From Nocardioides albidus (GTDB lineage Bacteria > Actinomycetota > Actinomycetes > Propionibacteriales > Nocardioidaceae): a stretch of DNA of 64,000 bases. The notes beneath the pieces are model-generated. The model worked only from the letters and a program-made list of their open reading frames with translations, did not search any database and was not told where the DNA came from. A program made the translations under genes and the position numbers. Below, piece after piece: positions 10,111 to 19,822 of this stretch; position 1 is the stretch's first letter, and every line of letters starts with the position of its first letter. The stretch lies in NCBI RefSeq assembly GCF_006335005.1, contig NZ_VDMP01000026.1:464278-528277 (forward strand). Reading direction: 5' to 3'.

Positions 10111-12047
10111 GGCTGATCTCCGCACGAGTCCGCGGTACCGGACGCCTTCTGGACACAACGATCAATCTCGACCAGAAGGTAGTCGCCATCGTCGGGCCGA
10201 ACGAGGCGGGCAAGACGACCTTGCTAAGGGCGCTTGCGCACGTCGATGCCGCCCAGGCGCTTGCTCCCGCGCAGCGGTCGCGCGCCTCGTCGAGCGTTCC
10301 CGACGCGACACCAGTCGTCACTCTCCGGTATCGGGTCAGCGAATCAGACCGCGACGGGCTTCAGGACCTTGACCTCGAGGAGGCTCCGACTGAGTTCTAC
10401 GTCAGCCGCAGGGCAGATGGTCAGGGTCCGGACTTCACGGTCAAGCCCTCTCCCCGCAAGTCTGAGGCCTCCCTGAAGCAGCTCGCCGTAGATCTGGGCG
10501 AGGCGCTGGCCCCTATCGAGGCATTTGAGCCGTTGCCCGCCGAGGTGGGGGACGGGGAAGAGGAGCCGGTAGCGCCCGACGGCACGCCCCTGCTCGCCGA
10601 GCTTCGTCTGCTGCGCCAAGACCTCGATGCGTACCTCGCTGCGCCGATCACGGAACGAGACCCGATCGACGTACTGCGCCAACGCGCCGACGAAGCCATC
10701 CACGGGCTCAGCGCGTTCGCCAGCACGGAAGACCTCCGCGAACTCATGTCTGCCCTGGGAAAGTGGGTAGATAGAGAGGACCCCGCCGAGAAGGTCAAGG
10801 AGGAACTCTGGAATGCCACGCCCGACGTGGTGATGTTCACCGAGGCAGATCGCACACTCGCATCCACCTACACGCTTGATGACAGTCTGCTCGCGGACGT
10901 CCCTGCGGCGCTAGCGAATCTGGCACGGCTGGCCGGTCTCGACTTGAACGCGCTAGTACAGGCGGTGCAGACCGGACAGGTATCCCGGCGCGACACGATC
11001 AAGAACAAGGCGAACATCGCGCTGGCGGACTACTTCAAGAAGGCATGGCAGCAGTCCGACCTCAAGGTCGAGCTGAACGTCGAGACCAACATCCTCCGTA
11101 TCGGGCTGGTCGAGGACGGGGTGCACGCCTCCGTGTTCGATGAGCGGAGCGCGGGCCTCCGAATGTTCGTAGCCCTCACGGCTTTCCTCGCTGCCCGGGA
11201 CACGGGGCGCGCAACGATCCTCCTGATCGACGAAGCCGAAACCCACCTGCATATCGATGCCCAGGCCGACCTCGTGCAGATGTTCGCCAAGCAGGACAAG
11301 GCTGACAAGGTCATCTACACAACGCACTCGCCGGGCTGCTTGCCTGCCGACCTTGGTGTCGGTATCAGGGCTGTCGTGCCTGATGCGGACGAAACGAGTC
11401 ACGTTGAGAACAGCTTCTGGCGACAAGAGGGCAGCGGTTTCACCTCACTCATGTTCGCCATGGGGGCCTCGGCCGCAGCGTTCACTCCTGCACGCTGTGC
11501 CGTCGTTGCCGAGGGCGCCACTGACATGATCTTGCTTCCCACATTGATGCGGGCCGCGACCGATCTTCCAGCGCTGCCGTACCAAGTCGCTCCTGGCCTG
11601 TCAGAGATGCCGAAGGACTCGTATCCGGAGCTCGACTTCCAGGCAGCCAAGGTCGCCTTCCTCGTCGATGGAGACGGAGGGGGAGAACGACTCGCCAAAG
11701 CGATCGGAAGAGCCATCCCCGACGATCGGATAGTCACCCTCGATGCACATGGGATCGAGAACACGTTGGACCCGGACTTCTACTGCGACACCTTCATGGA
11801 GCTGCTGCGGGACCTGAACGCGGACGTCACTATTGGTAAGCCGCCCTCGCTCCCCGAGGTTACCGCGGCCCCTTGGGCCACGACGCTGGGGAACTGGGCC
11901 GACGATCACGGGTGGCGCGCACCATCCAAGCAGGAGATCGCGAACCACCTGATCGAGCTCGACGAAGTTGTCCTCAGCGCGCACGGCACGCTCGCCCTGA
12001 AGCAGGCTCACGCGGCGCTGCTGGCCGCACTGGGAATCGAACCGTGA
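10107..12047 (+). CDS. OLD-family ATPase with Toprim nuclease domain
   Basis: OLD (overcoming lysogenization defect) nucleases pair an ABC-type ATPase with a Toprim nuclease; GajA of the Gabija system is a relative. The 646-residue protein has Walker [10 protein letters not shown] with K36, Walker [12 protein letters not shown] with D375-E376, and an H-loop TTHSPG shortly after. The Toprim domain has E469 (VAEGAT) and D521-G-D523. All these residues are those expected of an active enzyme. The GTG start overlaps the hsdR stop, so it is co-translated with the R-M genes rather than with a UvrD-like GajB. It may assist restriction or act as a separate defence. Which OLD class it belongs to would need a phylogeny. 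Confidence 0.85.
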   Translation: MRLISARVRGTGRLLDTTINLDQKVVAIVGPNEAGKTTLLRALAHVDAAQALAPAQRSRASSSVPDATPVVTLRYRVSESDRDGLQDLDLEEAPTEFYVSRRADGQGPDFTVKPSPRKSEASLKQLAVDLGEALAPIEAFEPLPAEVGDGEEEPVAPDGTPLLAELRLLRQDLDAYLAAPITERDPIDVLRQRADEAIHGLSAFASTEDLRELMSALGKWVDREDPAEKVKEELWNATPDVVMFTEADRTLASTYTLDDSLLADVPAALANLARLAGLDLNALVQAVQTGQVSRRDTIKNKANIALADYFKKAWQQSDLKVELNVETNILRIGLVEDGVHASVFDERSAGLRMFVALTAFLAARDTGRATILLIDEAETHLHIDAQADLVQMFAKQDKADKVIYTTHSPGCLPADLGVGIRAVVPDADETSHVENSFWRQEGSGFTSLMFAMGASAAAFTPARCAVVAEGATDMILLPTLMRAATDLPALPYQVAPGLSEMPKDSYPELDFQAAKVAFLVDGDGGGERLAKAIGRAIPDDRIVTLDAHGIENTLDPDFYCDTFMELLRDLNADVTIGKPPSLPEVTAAPWATTLGNWADDHGWRAPSKQEIANHLIELDEVVLSAHGTLALKQAHAALLAALGIEP

Positions 12048-12173
12048 CCACCGGCGTGCGAGCCAGTGACGGTTGGCATGTCGTGATCGACCACGTCGCG
12101 TGTTCGGAGTCGCCTGTGTCGAACCTTCGTGATACGTTCCGCGGCTCGCTTGAACCAGAAGGGAGGGAATCGA

Positions 12174-13460
12174 ATGGCTAACGAGGCATCCGGCAACGCT
12201 GAGATTCGTGCTGCGTTGAGGGCGGCTGGCTACGAGCTGATCCAGTTTGAGCCAGGACTTGAGGGCAGTTCGAAATACCGTCCCGACGTTCTGGCCTTCG
12301 CATCGAACGGTCAGGGCGACCTGGTGCCCTGGCTTGTTGTTGAGGTGAAGAAGGGGCCGATGAAGACCCCTGAGCTGGCGCTTCCGGCCCTCACACAGGG
12401 GCGGGAACTGCTCGGCACCGTCGAGCACTACGCGGTCATCAATGGCCAGTGGTACCGCGCGGATCGCAGCATGCGGTCGTTCGAGCCTGTCCCCGGACCG
12501 CTGCCGCCCGCGAACGGTGCTAACGGCTTCCTGGCGGACCCTGCGCTCGCGACGTCCCTTCTGATTGACAAGCTGTGGTTCGAGGCGGACAAGGCGCGGA
12601 TGAGCGGCGCCCGGGTTGACTATGCCTTCCCGTCGGTCGACGTCATCGCCGAGACGGCGCTGCCTGGAATCGAGACGGCGAGCGGCGGCTTCGTGCCTGT
12701 GCGGCCGGATGTCCTCTGGCAGGCTCGGCGCCGGGCCCTGTCGGCATTTGCAGGTCGGTCGCGACACGGAAGCCAGCAGGCGTCGGACCCCGTGATCGCT
12801 GAAGCTGTGGCCCAACTCCTCGGTTCGAAGGTTGGCGGCACGGTTCTCGATCCCTTCTGCGGCACCGGATCGTTCCTTTGGGCCGTCATGGATCGGGCCG
12901 CGCAGATGGAAGGCCCCGCCGAGTTCATTGGCCGCGATATTGATGCCAACCTGGCGGCACTCGCATCGGAGATCGGCCGGACTGCACCGATGTTGACCTT
13001 CGTCGAGCCCGGCGATGCCTTCCGCACCGACCTGCCCGAGGCAGATGCCATCGTGACGGCTCCGCCCTTCGGTGGACGTGTTCAGGATCGGTGGTCTCTC
13101 CTCAACGGCGTCTCGACTTCGGAACTCGAGATCGCCGCGATCGATCTATGCCTGCGCCGTCTCCGCCCCGGCGGACGCGCCGTGTTCCACCTGCCGAGCG
13201 GATTCACGTTCCGTCATTCGTCGGAGTCCTACCGGCAGTTCCTTGCCAGCGAATTCCGCGTCGCGGCGCTCATCGGGCTCCCGGCCGGCACGAGCCCCGG
13301 GACGAACATCCGAACGGTGCTCCTCGTGATCGATCGGGACGAGCCGGGCGAGACCTTCGTCGCGCAGCTCGGCGAGGACTGGCGGACCCAGCTCACTGGC
13401 GAGGGCACCGCTATGCGGGCCGCCCTCGGTCATATCGACAGCCTCCCGGAGAGCGAGTAG
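12174..13460 (+). CDS. PD-(D/E)XK nuclease-like domain fused to N6-adenine DNA methyltransferase
   Basis: The 428-residue protein joins two domains. The N-terminal part (about 1-110) has the D-E-x-K signature of PD-(D/E)XK nucleases: D38 in RPDVLAF and E57-V-K59 in VVEVKKG, resembling the HsdR_N/Mrr fold. The C-terminal part (about 200-428) is a class I methyltransferase with SAM-binding motif I DPFCGTGS at 226-233. Where the catalytic (N/D/S)PP(F/Y) motif is expected there is APPF at 296-299, an alanine in the key position. ATG 12174 has GGGAGGG upstream. It directly precedes an HsdS-like gene, so the pair recalls BcgI-type systems (nuclease-methyltransferase plus separate specificity subunit). 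Function, and whether it methylates at all, are uncertain. Confidence 0.7.
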   Translation: MANEASGNAEIRAALRAAGYELIQFEPGLEGSSKYRPDVLAFASNGQGDLVPWLVVEVKKGPMKTPELALPALTQGRELLGTVEHYAVINGQWYRADRSMRSFEPVPGPLPPANGANGFLADPALATSLLIDKLWFEADKARMSGARVDYAFPSVDVIAETALPGIETASGGFVPVRPDVLWQARRRALSAFAGRSRHGSQQASDPVIAEAVAQLLGSKVGGTVLDPFCGTGSFLWAVMDRAAQMEGPAEFIGRDIDANLAALASEIGRTAPMLTFVEPGDAFRTDLPEADAIVTAPPFGGRVQDRWSLLNGVSTSELEIAAIDLCLRRLRPGGRAVFHLPSGFTFRHSSESYRQFLASEFRVAALIGLPAGTSPGTNIRTVLLVIDRDEPGETFVAQLGEDWRTQLTGEGTAMRAALGHIDSLPESE

Positions 13461-13462
13461 CG

Positions 13463-14635
13463 ATGCCCGAGGCTCACGCACTCCTCGATCTTCGCCGTGA
13501 ACTGAACTGGGATCCGGCACGACTGACCGCAGAGGCGTTCAGATGGCCCCATGGCGCGCATCTCGTGCCGCTCCGCGAGTTGGCCACCCGCCTGGCGCCC
13601 CGCTCGTTCGCTGAGGCGGGAGCTCCGGTCATCACGCCTCAGAGCATTGACGGGTCAACCGGATCGGTGCGCCGCCGCAGCCGCAAGTACCAAGGATCGG
13701 TGTTCCAGGTCGGCGCAGAGCTGCGTAACGGCGATGTCCTGATGCCGAGGTTGGGCTCGGGACCGACGCTCCTGGTTTCTGATCGTCTGACCGGCGCGCT
13801 GGTATCCGCACGGTATGCGGCCCTCCGGCCGGTCGAGCGAGAGCTGGGGCTCTGGCTATGGGCGCTGCTCGGCAGCGAGAGCGGTACACGGCTGCGCACC
13901 AGCCTGTCGCGAGGTGACGCGGTGACCCACATCGATGCAGGCGCACTCCTTGACGCTGCTGTGCCGGTGCCTGCACTCGCGGTGCGTCGGGACCTCCTTG
14001 ACCAGTTGGCGGAACTGGAACGCACAACGCATACGGAGGAAGAGGAACCATCCGAGACGTGGTGGCACACCACCGACCTACGCGAGGTGCCCTGGCGGAT
14101 CGCACTCGCAACGCCTGACCGCAGCCCACTCGAGGACGGAACGCCGCTCGAGCTCCTCTGCGGGCAGATCTCCCGGGGGCGGGAGACTCGCCGCCACGCC
14201 CTGACCGAACCTGCGCCGGGTTATCTGCCGGTCGCAGACGTCTCGGTGCTCGGCGGAAAGGCACCACGGCGCTGGATGCCAGTAACCGACGGAGTGCCAT
14301 CCGTCATCGCTCGTCCCGGCGACCTGATGGTTGCCGGGCTCGGGAACTACGCCTACGCAACCGTCGTCGAGCACGAGTCGATCGCGGACCAGCATGTCTT
14401 TGTGCTGCGACTCCGTGACGTGACGATCGGCTCGGCTATTGCCGCCTACCTCAATAGCCAGCGGGGTTATCGAGTGCGCCAGATGCTCCTGACTGGGTCC
14501 ACCATCCCGAATCTGCGCTCGGCGGACCTGGCAGCCATCCCCATTCCCGATGACGCTCTCCGCGCTCCTGTTGAACACGAGGCCCCGCCTCTTCCCCTTG
14601 CCCGCCGGTTGGAGAACGTGCTGTGGGGGAACTGA
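13463..14635 (+). CDS. HsdS-like DNA specificity protein
   Basis: This 390-residue product looks like a restriction specificity subunit. Around residues 230-380 it shows a typical target-recognition fold pattern (GYLPVADVSVLGGK, then GDLMVAGLGNYAYATVVEH, then LRSADLAAIPIPDDAL). A more diverged half precedes it, with DVLMPRLGSGPTLLVSD followed by a spacer with ALAVRRDLLDQLAELERTT. The start codon lies two bases after the stop of the methyltransferase-nuclease gene, and its 3' end overlaps the next gene by 13 bases, so the three genes are coupled. It probably supplies target recognition to the upstream protein. The larger upstream in-frame extension lies inside the preceding gene and is not real. 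Confidence 0.65.
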   Translation: MPEAHALLDLRRELNWDPARLTAEAFRWPHGAHLVPLRELATRLAPRSFAEAGAPVITPQSIDGSTGSVRRRSRKYQGSVFQVGAELRNGDVLMPRLGSGPTLLVSDRLTGALVSARYAALRPVERELGLWLWALLGSESGTRLRTSLSRGDAVTHIDAGALLDAAVPVPALAVRRDLLDQLAELERTTHTEEEEPSETWWHTTDLREVPWRIALATPDRSPLEDGTPLELLCGQISRGRETRRHALTEPAPGYLPVADVSVLGGKAPRRWMPVTDGVPSVIARPGDLMVAGLGNYAYATVVEHESIADQHVFVLRLRDVTIGSAIAAYLNSQRGYRVRQMLLTGSTIPNLRSADLAAIPIPDDALRAPVEHEAPPLPLARRLENVLWGN

Positions 14636-15564
14636 CCTGCACGTTATCCGCGCTCGTATTCGCCGAGCTCTACGACCTGCTTGCGAAGGAACGCACATGG
14701 CGTGAGTCGCTGGACGACAGGCTCGCCGAGCTCGGGTACGACGGTGAATGGCTCGGCGACGCCTCAGCGTCCTATCTCGCCAAGTGGGAGTACGACGCCC
14801 AGTACATCGATCCGGCCTCCGCCGAGGGCTACGCCCTATCCGTCGAGCACGCCGTCTTGGCGACATGGATCCTCGCTGGCCTGCGAAACGAGGGCGATTC
14901 GTACCAGCTCTCAGCAGACCTGCGAGACGCGGTCATGAAGCGCCTCGCGGTCGACGCACCATCGCTCGCCGGTCATAAACCACGGTCCATGGCCCCGATC
15001 ATCCGTGGCTGGACCCTCGGGCTCGTCGCCGGCACCTTCGATCCATCCGTCCCGGTGGTGCCGGCGGTCTTTCCCCAGGACGAGCACATCACTGGCGCCT
15101 ATAAGGGTCTGATCGAGCACGTCCTTCACCTCGGGGATCTCGGCGAGACGTGGCCCGAGCTCGTTGGGACCGCGCTCTACGTGCGGACCGGTGGCCTGGC
15201 CGAGGCGCTTCGGCCAGCGCCACCACCGCCACCGAACCGGGGGCTCAGCTACTCCATCAACACGCTCGTGGCGGAGTCCCGGCGACAGGTGCCGATGCAC
15301 ATCTTCAGCAGGCTGAGCTCGAACTTCGCCAGGTGGGTAGGACGCCGCAACGTCCTCACGCACGTCAAGCCCGCGGAGGACGGTACGACGTTCGCTGACT
15401 CCGCAGCTCTCGTCCGTACGTGGGATCAGATCGAGTTGACCGTCACGGGCATCACCCAGTTCATCTGCCAAGAGGTCTCGCTCGAACTTTTCGACGCGAT
15501 CCCTGGCGCCCTGCGCACGGATCCGTGGGACTACTTGAAGCGGGAGATCCAAACGGAGTGGTGA
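14623..15564 (+). CDS. HEPN-like protein, candidate RNase, coupled to a methyltransferase-specificity pair
   Basis: I do not recognise this 313-residue family by name. It is largely alpha-helical. Near the C-terminus it carries R242-N243-V-L-T-H247, which fits the Rx4-6H motif of HEPN RNases, including the preferred polar residue after the Arg, followed by a long helix. A proline-rich stretch (PAPPPPP) near residue 200 separates the N-terminal part from this domain. GTG 14623 lies inside the end of the HsdS-like gene, giving a 13-base overlap and tight coupling. HEPN proteins in defence loci usually cut RNA when DNA-level defence fails. That role is inference from one motif and context. Confidence 0.45.
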   Translation: MGELTCTLSALVFAELYDLLAKERTWRESLDDRLAELGYDGEWLGDASASYLAKWEYDAQYIDPASAEGYALSVEHAVLATWILAGLRNEGDSYQLSADLRDAVMKRLAVDAPSLAGHKPRSMAPIIRGWTLGLVAGTFDPSVPVVPAVFPQDEHITGAYKGLIEHVLHLGDLGETWPELVGTALYVRTGGLAEALRPAPPPPPNRGLSYSINTLVAESRRQVPMHIFSRLSSNFARWVGRRNVLTHVKPAEDGTTFADSAALVRTWDQIELTVTGITQFICQEVSLELFDAIPGALRTDPWDYLKREIQTEW

Positions 15565-15661
15565 AGGGAGCGCTTCTGTCGGCCCAACGCGGTATCAATG
15601 GCGTGCAGCCTGCCGCGTCAGGCTCCGTAGCGTTCGCCGGGCGGCAGGGAGAGAAGGCGCG

Positions 15662-18355
15662 ATGACCACCGTTGACCAGCAGATCGAGAGCGCCGCAAGC
15701 GCGATCTCCGACAACATTGCGGCCTTGCGCCACGACCGACCGTTGCTCGCCCAGAACATCCTCGGCCAGCTGCGTAACCTCGTCGAAGGGGTGGCGGTCC
15801 GGCTTCACGCAGGCAGCGGCGACGCGACGTTCGAGTACTCCGCCGTCGGTGGCGCCATGAGCCACGTTGCTTCCAGCGGACAGCTCAACTTCGTTTCCCG
15901 GTTCCACAAGTTGCTGCAAATCAGCGCCTCGCACTACACGATGGGCGGAGATCCATCAGAGCGCCTGATGCTGAAGTACTACGACTATCTGCTCCGCCTT
16001 CGCGACCTGGTCGGCACCCAGATCGGAATGACGATCTTGGTGAACCTCGAGGACTTTCCCGTCGACCTCGACCCGTCGCTAAGGGAGTACCACCAGAAGA
16101 TCGCGGAGCGGATCGTGGCGGCTCGCTCGCTCCCGCCGAGCCAGAGCGGCAAGAACCGCTACTACATCCACGCTGTCCGACCGTTCTTCGCCGACGGGCA
16201 GATCTACTACGAGGTGACCTTCTACAACGCTGTCAACCGCGTCAGTAAGTTCGACCGGATCATCGGTTTCACCGACATCGACATCACCGACAAGTACGCG
16301 GCGAACCTTGTCCTGGAGAGCGATGCGATCCAGGTGCTCGGCCAAACCATGCCGATCACGATCATCCGGGAGTGGGAGGTCTCGATCCGGCCATGCGAGT
16401 TCGACAACTTCGCCCGGATCCTCGACCACCAGATCAAGGTCTCGACCGGTAGCTCTGAGTACAAGAACCTGATGCAGTACCTGACGCGGACCTCGTCGAG
16501 TCTGCTCGACATCGTCGACATGGACGACGCCAAGTACGCATCCCTCAAGGACTGGGCGACCAAGCGCTCCCGCCAGCCACAAATCTTTCCCGTGCTCGAC
16601 GAGGTGCGCCGACTGAACGGAACGAGCGCACCGGGAACCAACGTGCTGCGCTACCTGATGCTGCGGATGAACAATCAACTCATCAAGTTGCAGTACATCC
16701 CCGAGGCCTGCGGGGTGCTGTCGAACCTCAACCTGGAGTACGGCTGCAAGCCATTCGACCGCATGCCGTTCTGCACCTCACTCTTCGGTCACAACCCGCG
16801 GTTCGCGGACCTCGTCGAGTGCCTGAACACCGACGGTCGCACCCACGAACTCCTGGCTCGCCGTGTGAAGCGCAACGTCGAAGACCGCGGCATGCTCTAC
16901 ACACCCGAGTCGGATCTCCAGGATCTCGGAGACGTCGACCAGCTGATCGACGCCTACAACAGCAGCCTCTACTACAGGCACACCGGGCGACGGCTCCTGA
17001 AGGACAAGGGCCACGTCTTCATCAAGGAGTACGAGGACAGCGCCGTCGCGATCATCGAGAAGCTCCAGCAGCACGCTGCGACGGGCGTATCTGGACACGA
17101 CAGCGCGGTGCAGCAGTGGCTGGCGCAGACAGCTCCAGGACCCGACGACCCCCTGAAGGCCCAGGCACTCGAAGCGCTATTCGTCGACTCCCACGTCGCA
17201 CTGATCTACGGGGCGGCAGGCACCGGGAAGTCGACGATGATCAGCCTCATCGCCCAGTACTTCAACACCAAGCAGAAGCTCTTCCTCGCCCATACCCACC
17301 CGGCCGTCGACAACCTGAAGCGTCGAGTCAACGCGCAAGACTCGACCTTCCGGACCATCAGCAGCCACATCGGCAGCCATGACGCCACGCAGTACGACGT
17401 CCTGATCATCGATGAGTGCAGCACGGTTAGCAACGCGCACATACTCAAGGTGCTGGAGCGAACGTCGTTCAAGCTCCTCGTCCTCGTGGGCGACGTCTAC
17501 CAGATCGAGTCGATCCAGTTCGGCAACTGGTTCGGGCTGGCCCAGTCGTTCGTGCCCAAGACAGCGGTCTTCGAGCTCACGACGCCTTTCCGGACGACCA
17601 ACTCTGCGCTCCTCGACCTCTGGTCAAGGGTGCGCGAGCTCAAGCCCGACATCGCCGAGACGCTGGCCCGCAACGGTTACTCCACCGTGCTCAACGAGAG
17701 CCTGTTCACCGCGCAGCGCGACGACGAGATCGTCCTGTGCCTGAACTACGACGGCCTGTACGGCATCAACAACGTCAACCGCTTCCTTCAGAGTTCCAAC
17801 CCGGGTGCGGCGACAGTGTGGGGCGCCTCGACTTACAAGCTCGGCGACCCCGTGCTGTTCAACGAGACTGATCGCTTCTGGCCAACGATCTACAACAACC
17901 TAAAGGGCAAGATCGTCGGCATCCAGACCTTCCCCGGGCGGATCCAGTTCGAGGTGGCTTTGGACCGACCAGTCTCTGCGTTCGATGTCGACGGGATCGA
18001 GCTCCGCTACGTCAAGGACTCCATCGTGCAGTTCGACGTGTACGAGCGGGGCAACGGTGACGATGACGACGACACCACGTCTGGGTCCGTGCCGTTTCAG
18101 GTGGCCTATGCGGTGTCGATCCACAAGGCGCAGGGCCTGGAGTACGACTCGGTCAAGGTCGTCATTACGGATGCCAACGAAGACGACATCTCCCATAACA
18201 TCTTCTACACGGCCATTACTCGGGCGCGGGAGCACCTGCAGGTCTTCTGGACGCCAGAGACCGAGCACGCCGTCCTGAGTTCCCTCCAGCGGAGTGTGAA
18301 CCGGAAGGACGCCCGCCTTCTGTCGATCCGTCGCGGGCTGACACAGATCCCCTAG
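15662..18355 (+). CDS. SF1 DNA helicase with long uncharacterised N-terminal region
   Basis: The 897-residue protein has about 500 N-terminal residues I cannot assign, then a superfamily 1 helicase of the RecD/UvrD type. Helicase motifs: Walker A GAAGTGKST with K523, Walker B IIDECST with D584-E585, motif III-like LVLVGDVYQIES, a C-terminal SIHKAQGLEYDSV, and YTAITRARE. A run of five aspartates (GNGDDDDDTT) interrupts the last part of the motor domain, just before motif V. ATG 15662 has GGAGAGAAGG upstream. It is 97 bases after the HEPN-like gene on the same strand and 33 bases before a PD-(D/E)XK protein, suggesting a helicase-nuclease pair. Substrate unknown. Confidence 0.75.
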   Translation: MTTVDQQIESAASAISDNIAALRHDRPLLAQNILGQLRNLVEGVAVRLHAGSGDATFEYSAVGGAMSHVASSGQLNFVSRFHKLLQISASHYTMGGDPSERLMLKYYDYLLRLRDLVGTQIGMTILVNLEDFPVDLDPSLREYHQKIAERIVAARSLPPSQSGKNRYYIHAVRPFFADGQIYYEVTFYNAVNRVSKFDRIIGFTDIDITDKYAANLVLESDAIQVLGQTMPITIIREWEVSIRPCEFDNFARILDHQIKVSTGSSEYKNLMQYLTRTSSSLLDIVDMDDAKYASLKDWATKRSRQPQIFPVLDEVRRLNGTSAPGTNVLRYLMLRMNNQLIKLQYIPEACGVLSNLNLEYGCKPFDRMPFCTSLFGHNPRFADLVECLNTDGRTHELLARRVKRNVEDRGMLYTPESDLQDLGDVDQLIDAYNSSLYYRHTGRRLLKDKGHVFIKEYEDSAVAIIEKLQQHAATGVSGHDSAVQQWLAQTAPGPDDPLKAQALEALFVDSHVALIYGAAGTGKSTMISLIAQYFNTKQKLFLAHTHPAVDNLKRRVNAQDSTFRTISSHIGSHDATQYDVLIIDECSTVSNAHILKVLERTSFKLLVLVGDVYQIESIQFGNWFGLAQSFVPKTAVFELTTPFRTTNSALLDLWSRVRELKPDIAETLARNGYSTVLNESLFTAQRDDEIVLCLNYDGLYGINNVNRFLQSSNPGAATVWGASTYKLGDPVLFNETDRFWPTIYNNLKGKIVGIQTFPGRIQFEVALDRPVSAFDVDGIELRYVKDSIVQFDVYERGNGDDDDDTTSGSVPFQVAYAVSIHKAQGLEYDSVKVVITDANEDDISHNIFYTAITRAREHLQVFWTPETEHAVLSSLQRSVNRKDARLLSIRRGLTQIP

Positions 18356-18388
18356 CGACGTCGGCATGGTGCTTGCAGGAGGTAATAG

Positions 18389-19822
18389 GTGACCCCGTTG
18401 TCCATCCCCGTCCATGTGGGAACGAATCCGCCGTCGCACTGGGACGAGATCGAGGCAAACCAACAGCGCCTCGGTGAAGAGGCGTCGGACTGGCTCCGCG
18501 AACAGCGACGCCCGTCGGCTGCCAGCGGCGACCTTGACTGGGGAGGACTCGGCTTCGAACCACGCTGGGTGGGATTCGATGCCGCTGACTGCGTCGCCGC
18601 CCTCGACCCGAGCGTGTACGCCGGCAAAGGAGCCGACGAGTTCGACCGGTTCCGCCAAGGGGCGGCGAGCCGCGGCGAGCTCGCCATCGTCATCAGCCTC
18701 GTGGAAACACCGGATCCGGGCAGCCACTGGAGCGTGTTCGGACCTGCGGGTAGCTCCCTCTCACTCGGCCGATTCAACACCTCGATTCATTCCCGGCCAC
18801 TCGGTATCGGCGCAAGAGTTCGCCGTTCTGATGGCGTGGAAGGAGCGGAAGTCCAACTGGCACTTCGCCTCATGAGTTGCAACCCTCCGCTGCCGTGGTC
18901 TGCTCTTTCGTTGGACGGGATCACGCTGAGTTCCACGCACGGCCGCGTCAAGCATGAGCCGGAAGGCACGCTTGTACCGATCATCGAGACCGAACTCGGC
19001 GAGCCGGTCGTAGCGGTGTGGACCTCGCCCGATGGGGTGGAACGGCGATATGTCGTCCCTGCCGAAGCGCCGTGGACGGTGCTGTTGAGCTGGCTCGTCG
19101 AGGACGCCCTGCCGGAGTACGTGCCGGATGCCATGCGTCGAGCCCGACGCCACATGGCGACGGACCTCGACCTCATGACGCGGCGCGAGCGCCAAGCCCA
19201 CACGGCCCTTGCGGCGTTCGACGCCGAGTACGCCGAGCGGCGAGGCACGCTGGATTCTGAGCTCCAGAGCGCACAGTCCGATGCCTCCGCGCTGCGCGAC
19301 GGCTTGCTATTCGGCACCGGAGACGCGCTTGTCGAGACGGTCCGCACCGTCCTGGAGTGGGCAGGGATGAACGTTGTCCCGCTCGACGAGGAACTGGGCG
19401 GCACGAAGAATGCCGACCTTCTCTGCACCCTCGACGGACGGTCTGTGCTGGTCGAGGTGAAGTCAGCCAGCGGCGTACCGAAGGAGTCCGTGTACGACGA
19501 CGTACTGCGACACCTACGCGTGTGGGAGAAGTTGCCGGACTCGACGCCAGTCGAAGGGGGTGTGCTCGTGATCAACCATCAGCACCGGCTTCCGCCGCAC
19601 GAACGAAGGACCAAGGCGTTCGAACGACCGGAGTTCCTAGCCGCGCAGACGGAGCCGGTGGTCACCACTTTGGAACTCTTTGAAGCCTGGCGTGAGGAGG
19701 ACCGAGTCGCGACCTGTCGGTTGCTGTTCGGTCCTTCCGCGACAACGGTCCCGAACACGACTCCGTCAGTGCCCCAGAGGCAACCTGAGACCCGAAGGCG
19801 GGGGCTGTTCCGGAGGGGCTGA
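18389..19822 (+). CDS. Protein with C-terminal PD-(D/E)XK nuclease-like domain
   Basis: This 477-residue protein begins with a GTG at 18389, well supported by AGGAGG upstream. Residues 1-230 are not recognised. Residues 240-310 are predicted coiled coil (rich in Arg, Glu and Ala, e.g. ELQSAQSDASALRDG). The C-terminal part has a restriction-enzyme-like core: D343 in NADLL and E356-V-K358 in VLVEVKSASG, followed by a VLVINHQHR strand. This resembles nuclease domains in defence genes paired with helicases. It follows the SF1 helicase by 33 bases and is the last + strand gene of the block. The nuclease role is inferred from the motif; the target is unknown. Confidence 0.6.
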   Translation: MTPLSIPVHVGTNPPSHWDEIEANQQRLGEEASDWLREQRRPSAASGDLDWGGLGFEPRWVGFDAADCVAALDPSVYAGKGADEFDRFRQGAASRGELAIVISLVETPDPGSHWSVFGPAGSSLSLGRFNTSIHSRPLGIGARVRRSDGVEGAEVQLALRLMSCNPPLPWSALSLDGITLSSTHGRVKHEPEGTLVPIIETELGEPVVAVWTSPDGVERRYVVPAEAPWTVLLSWLVEDALPEYVPDAMRRARRHMATDLDLMTRRERQAHTALAAFDAEYAERRGTLDSELQSAQSDASALRDGLLFGTGDALVETVRTVLEWAGMNVVPLDEELGGTKNADLLCTLDGRSVLVEVKSASGVPKESVYDDVLRHLRVWEKLPDSTPVEGGVLVINHQHRLPPHERRTKAFERPEFLAAQTEPVVTTLELFEAWREEDRVATCRLLFGPSATTVPNTTPSVPQRQPETRRRGLFRRG

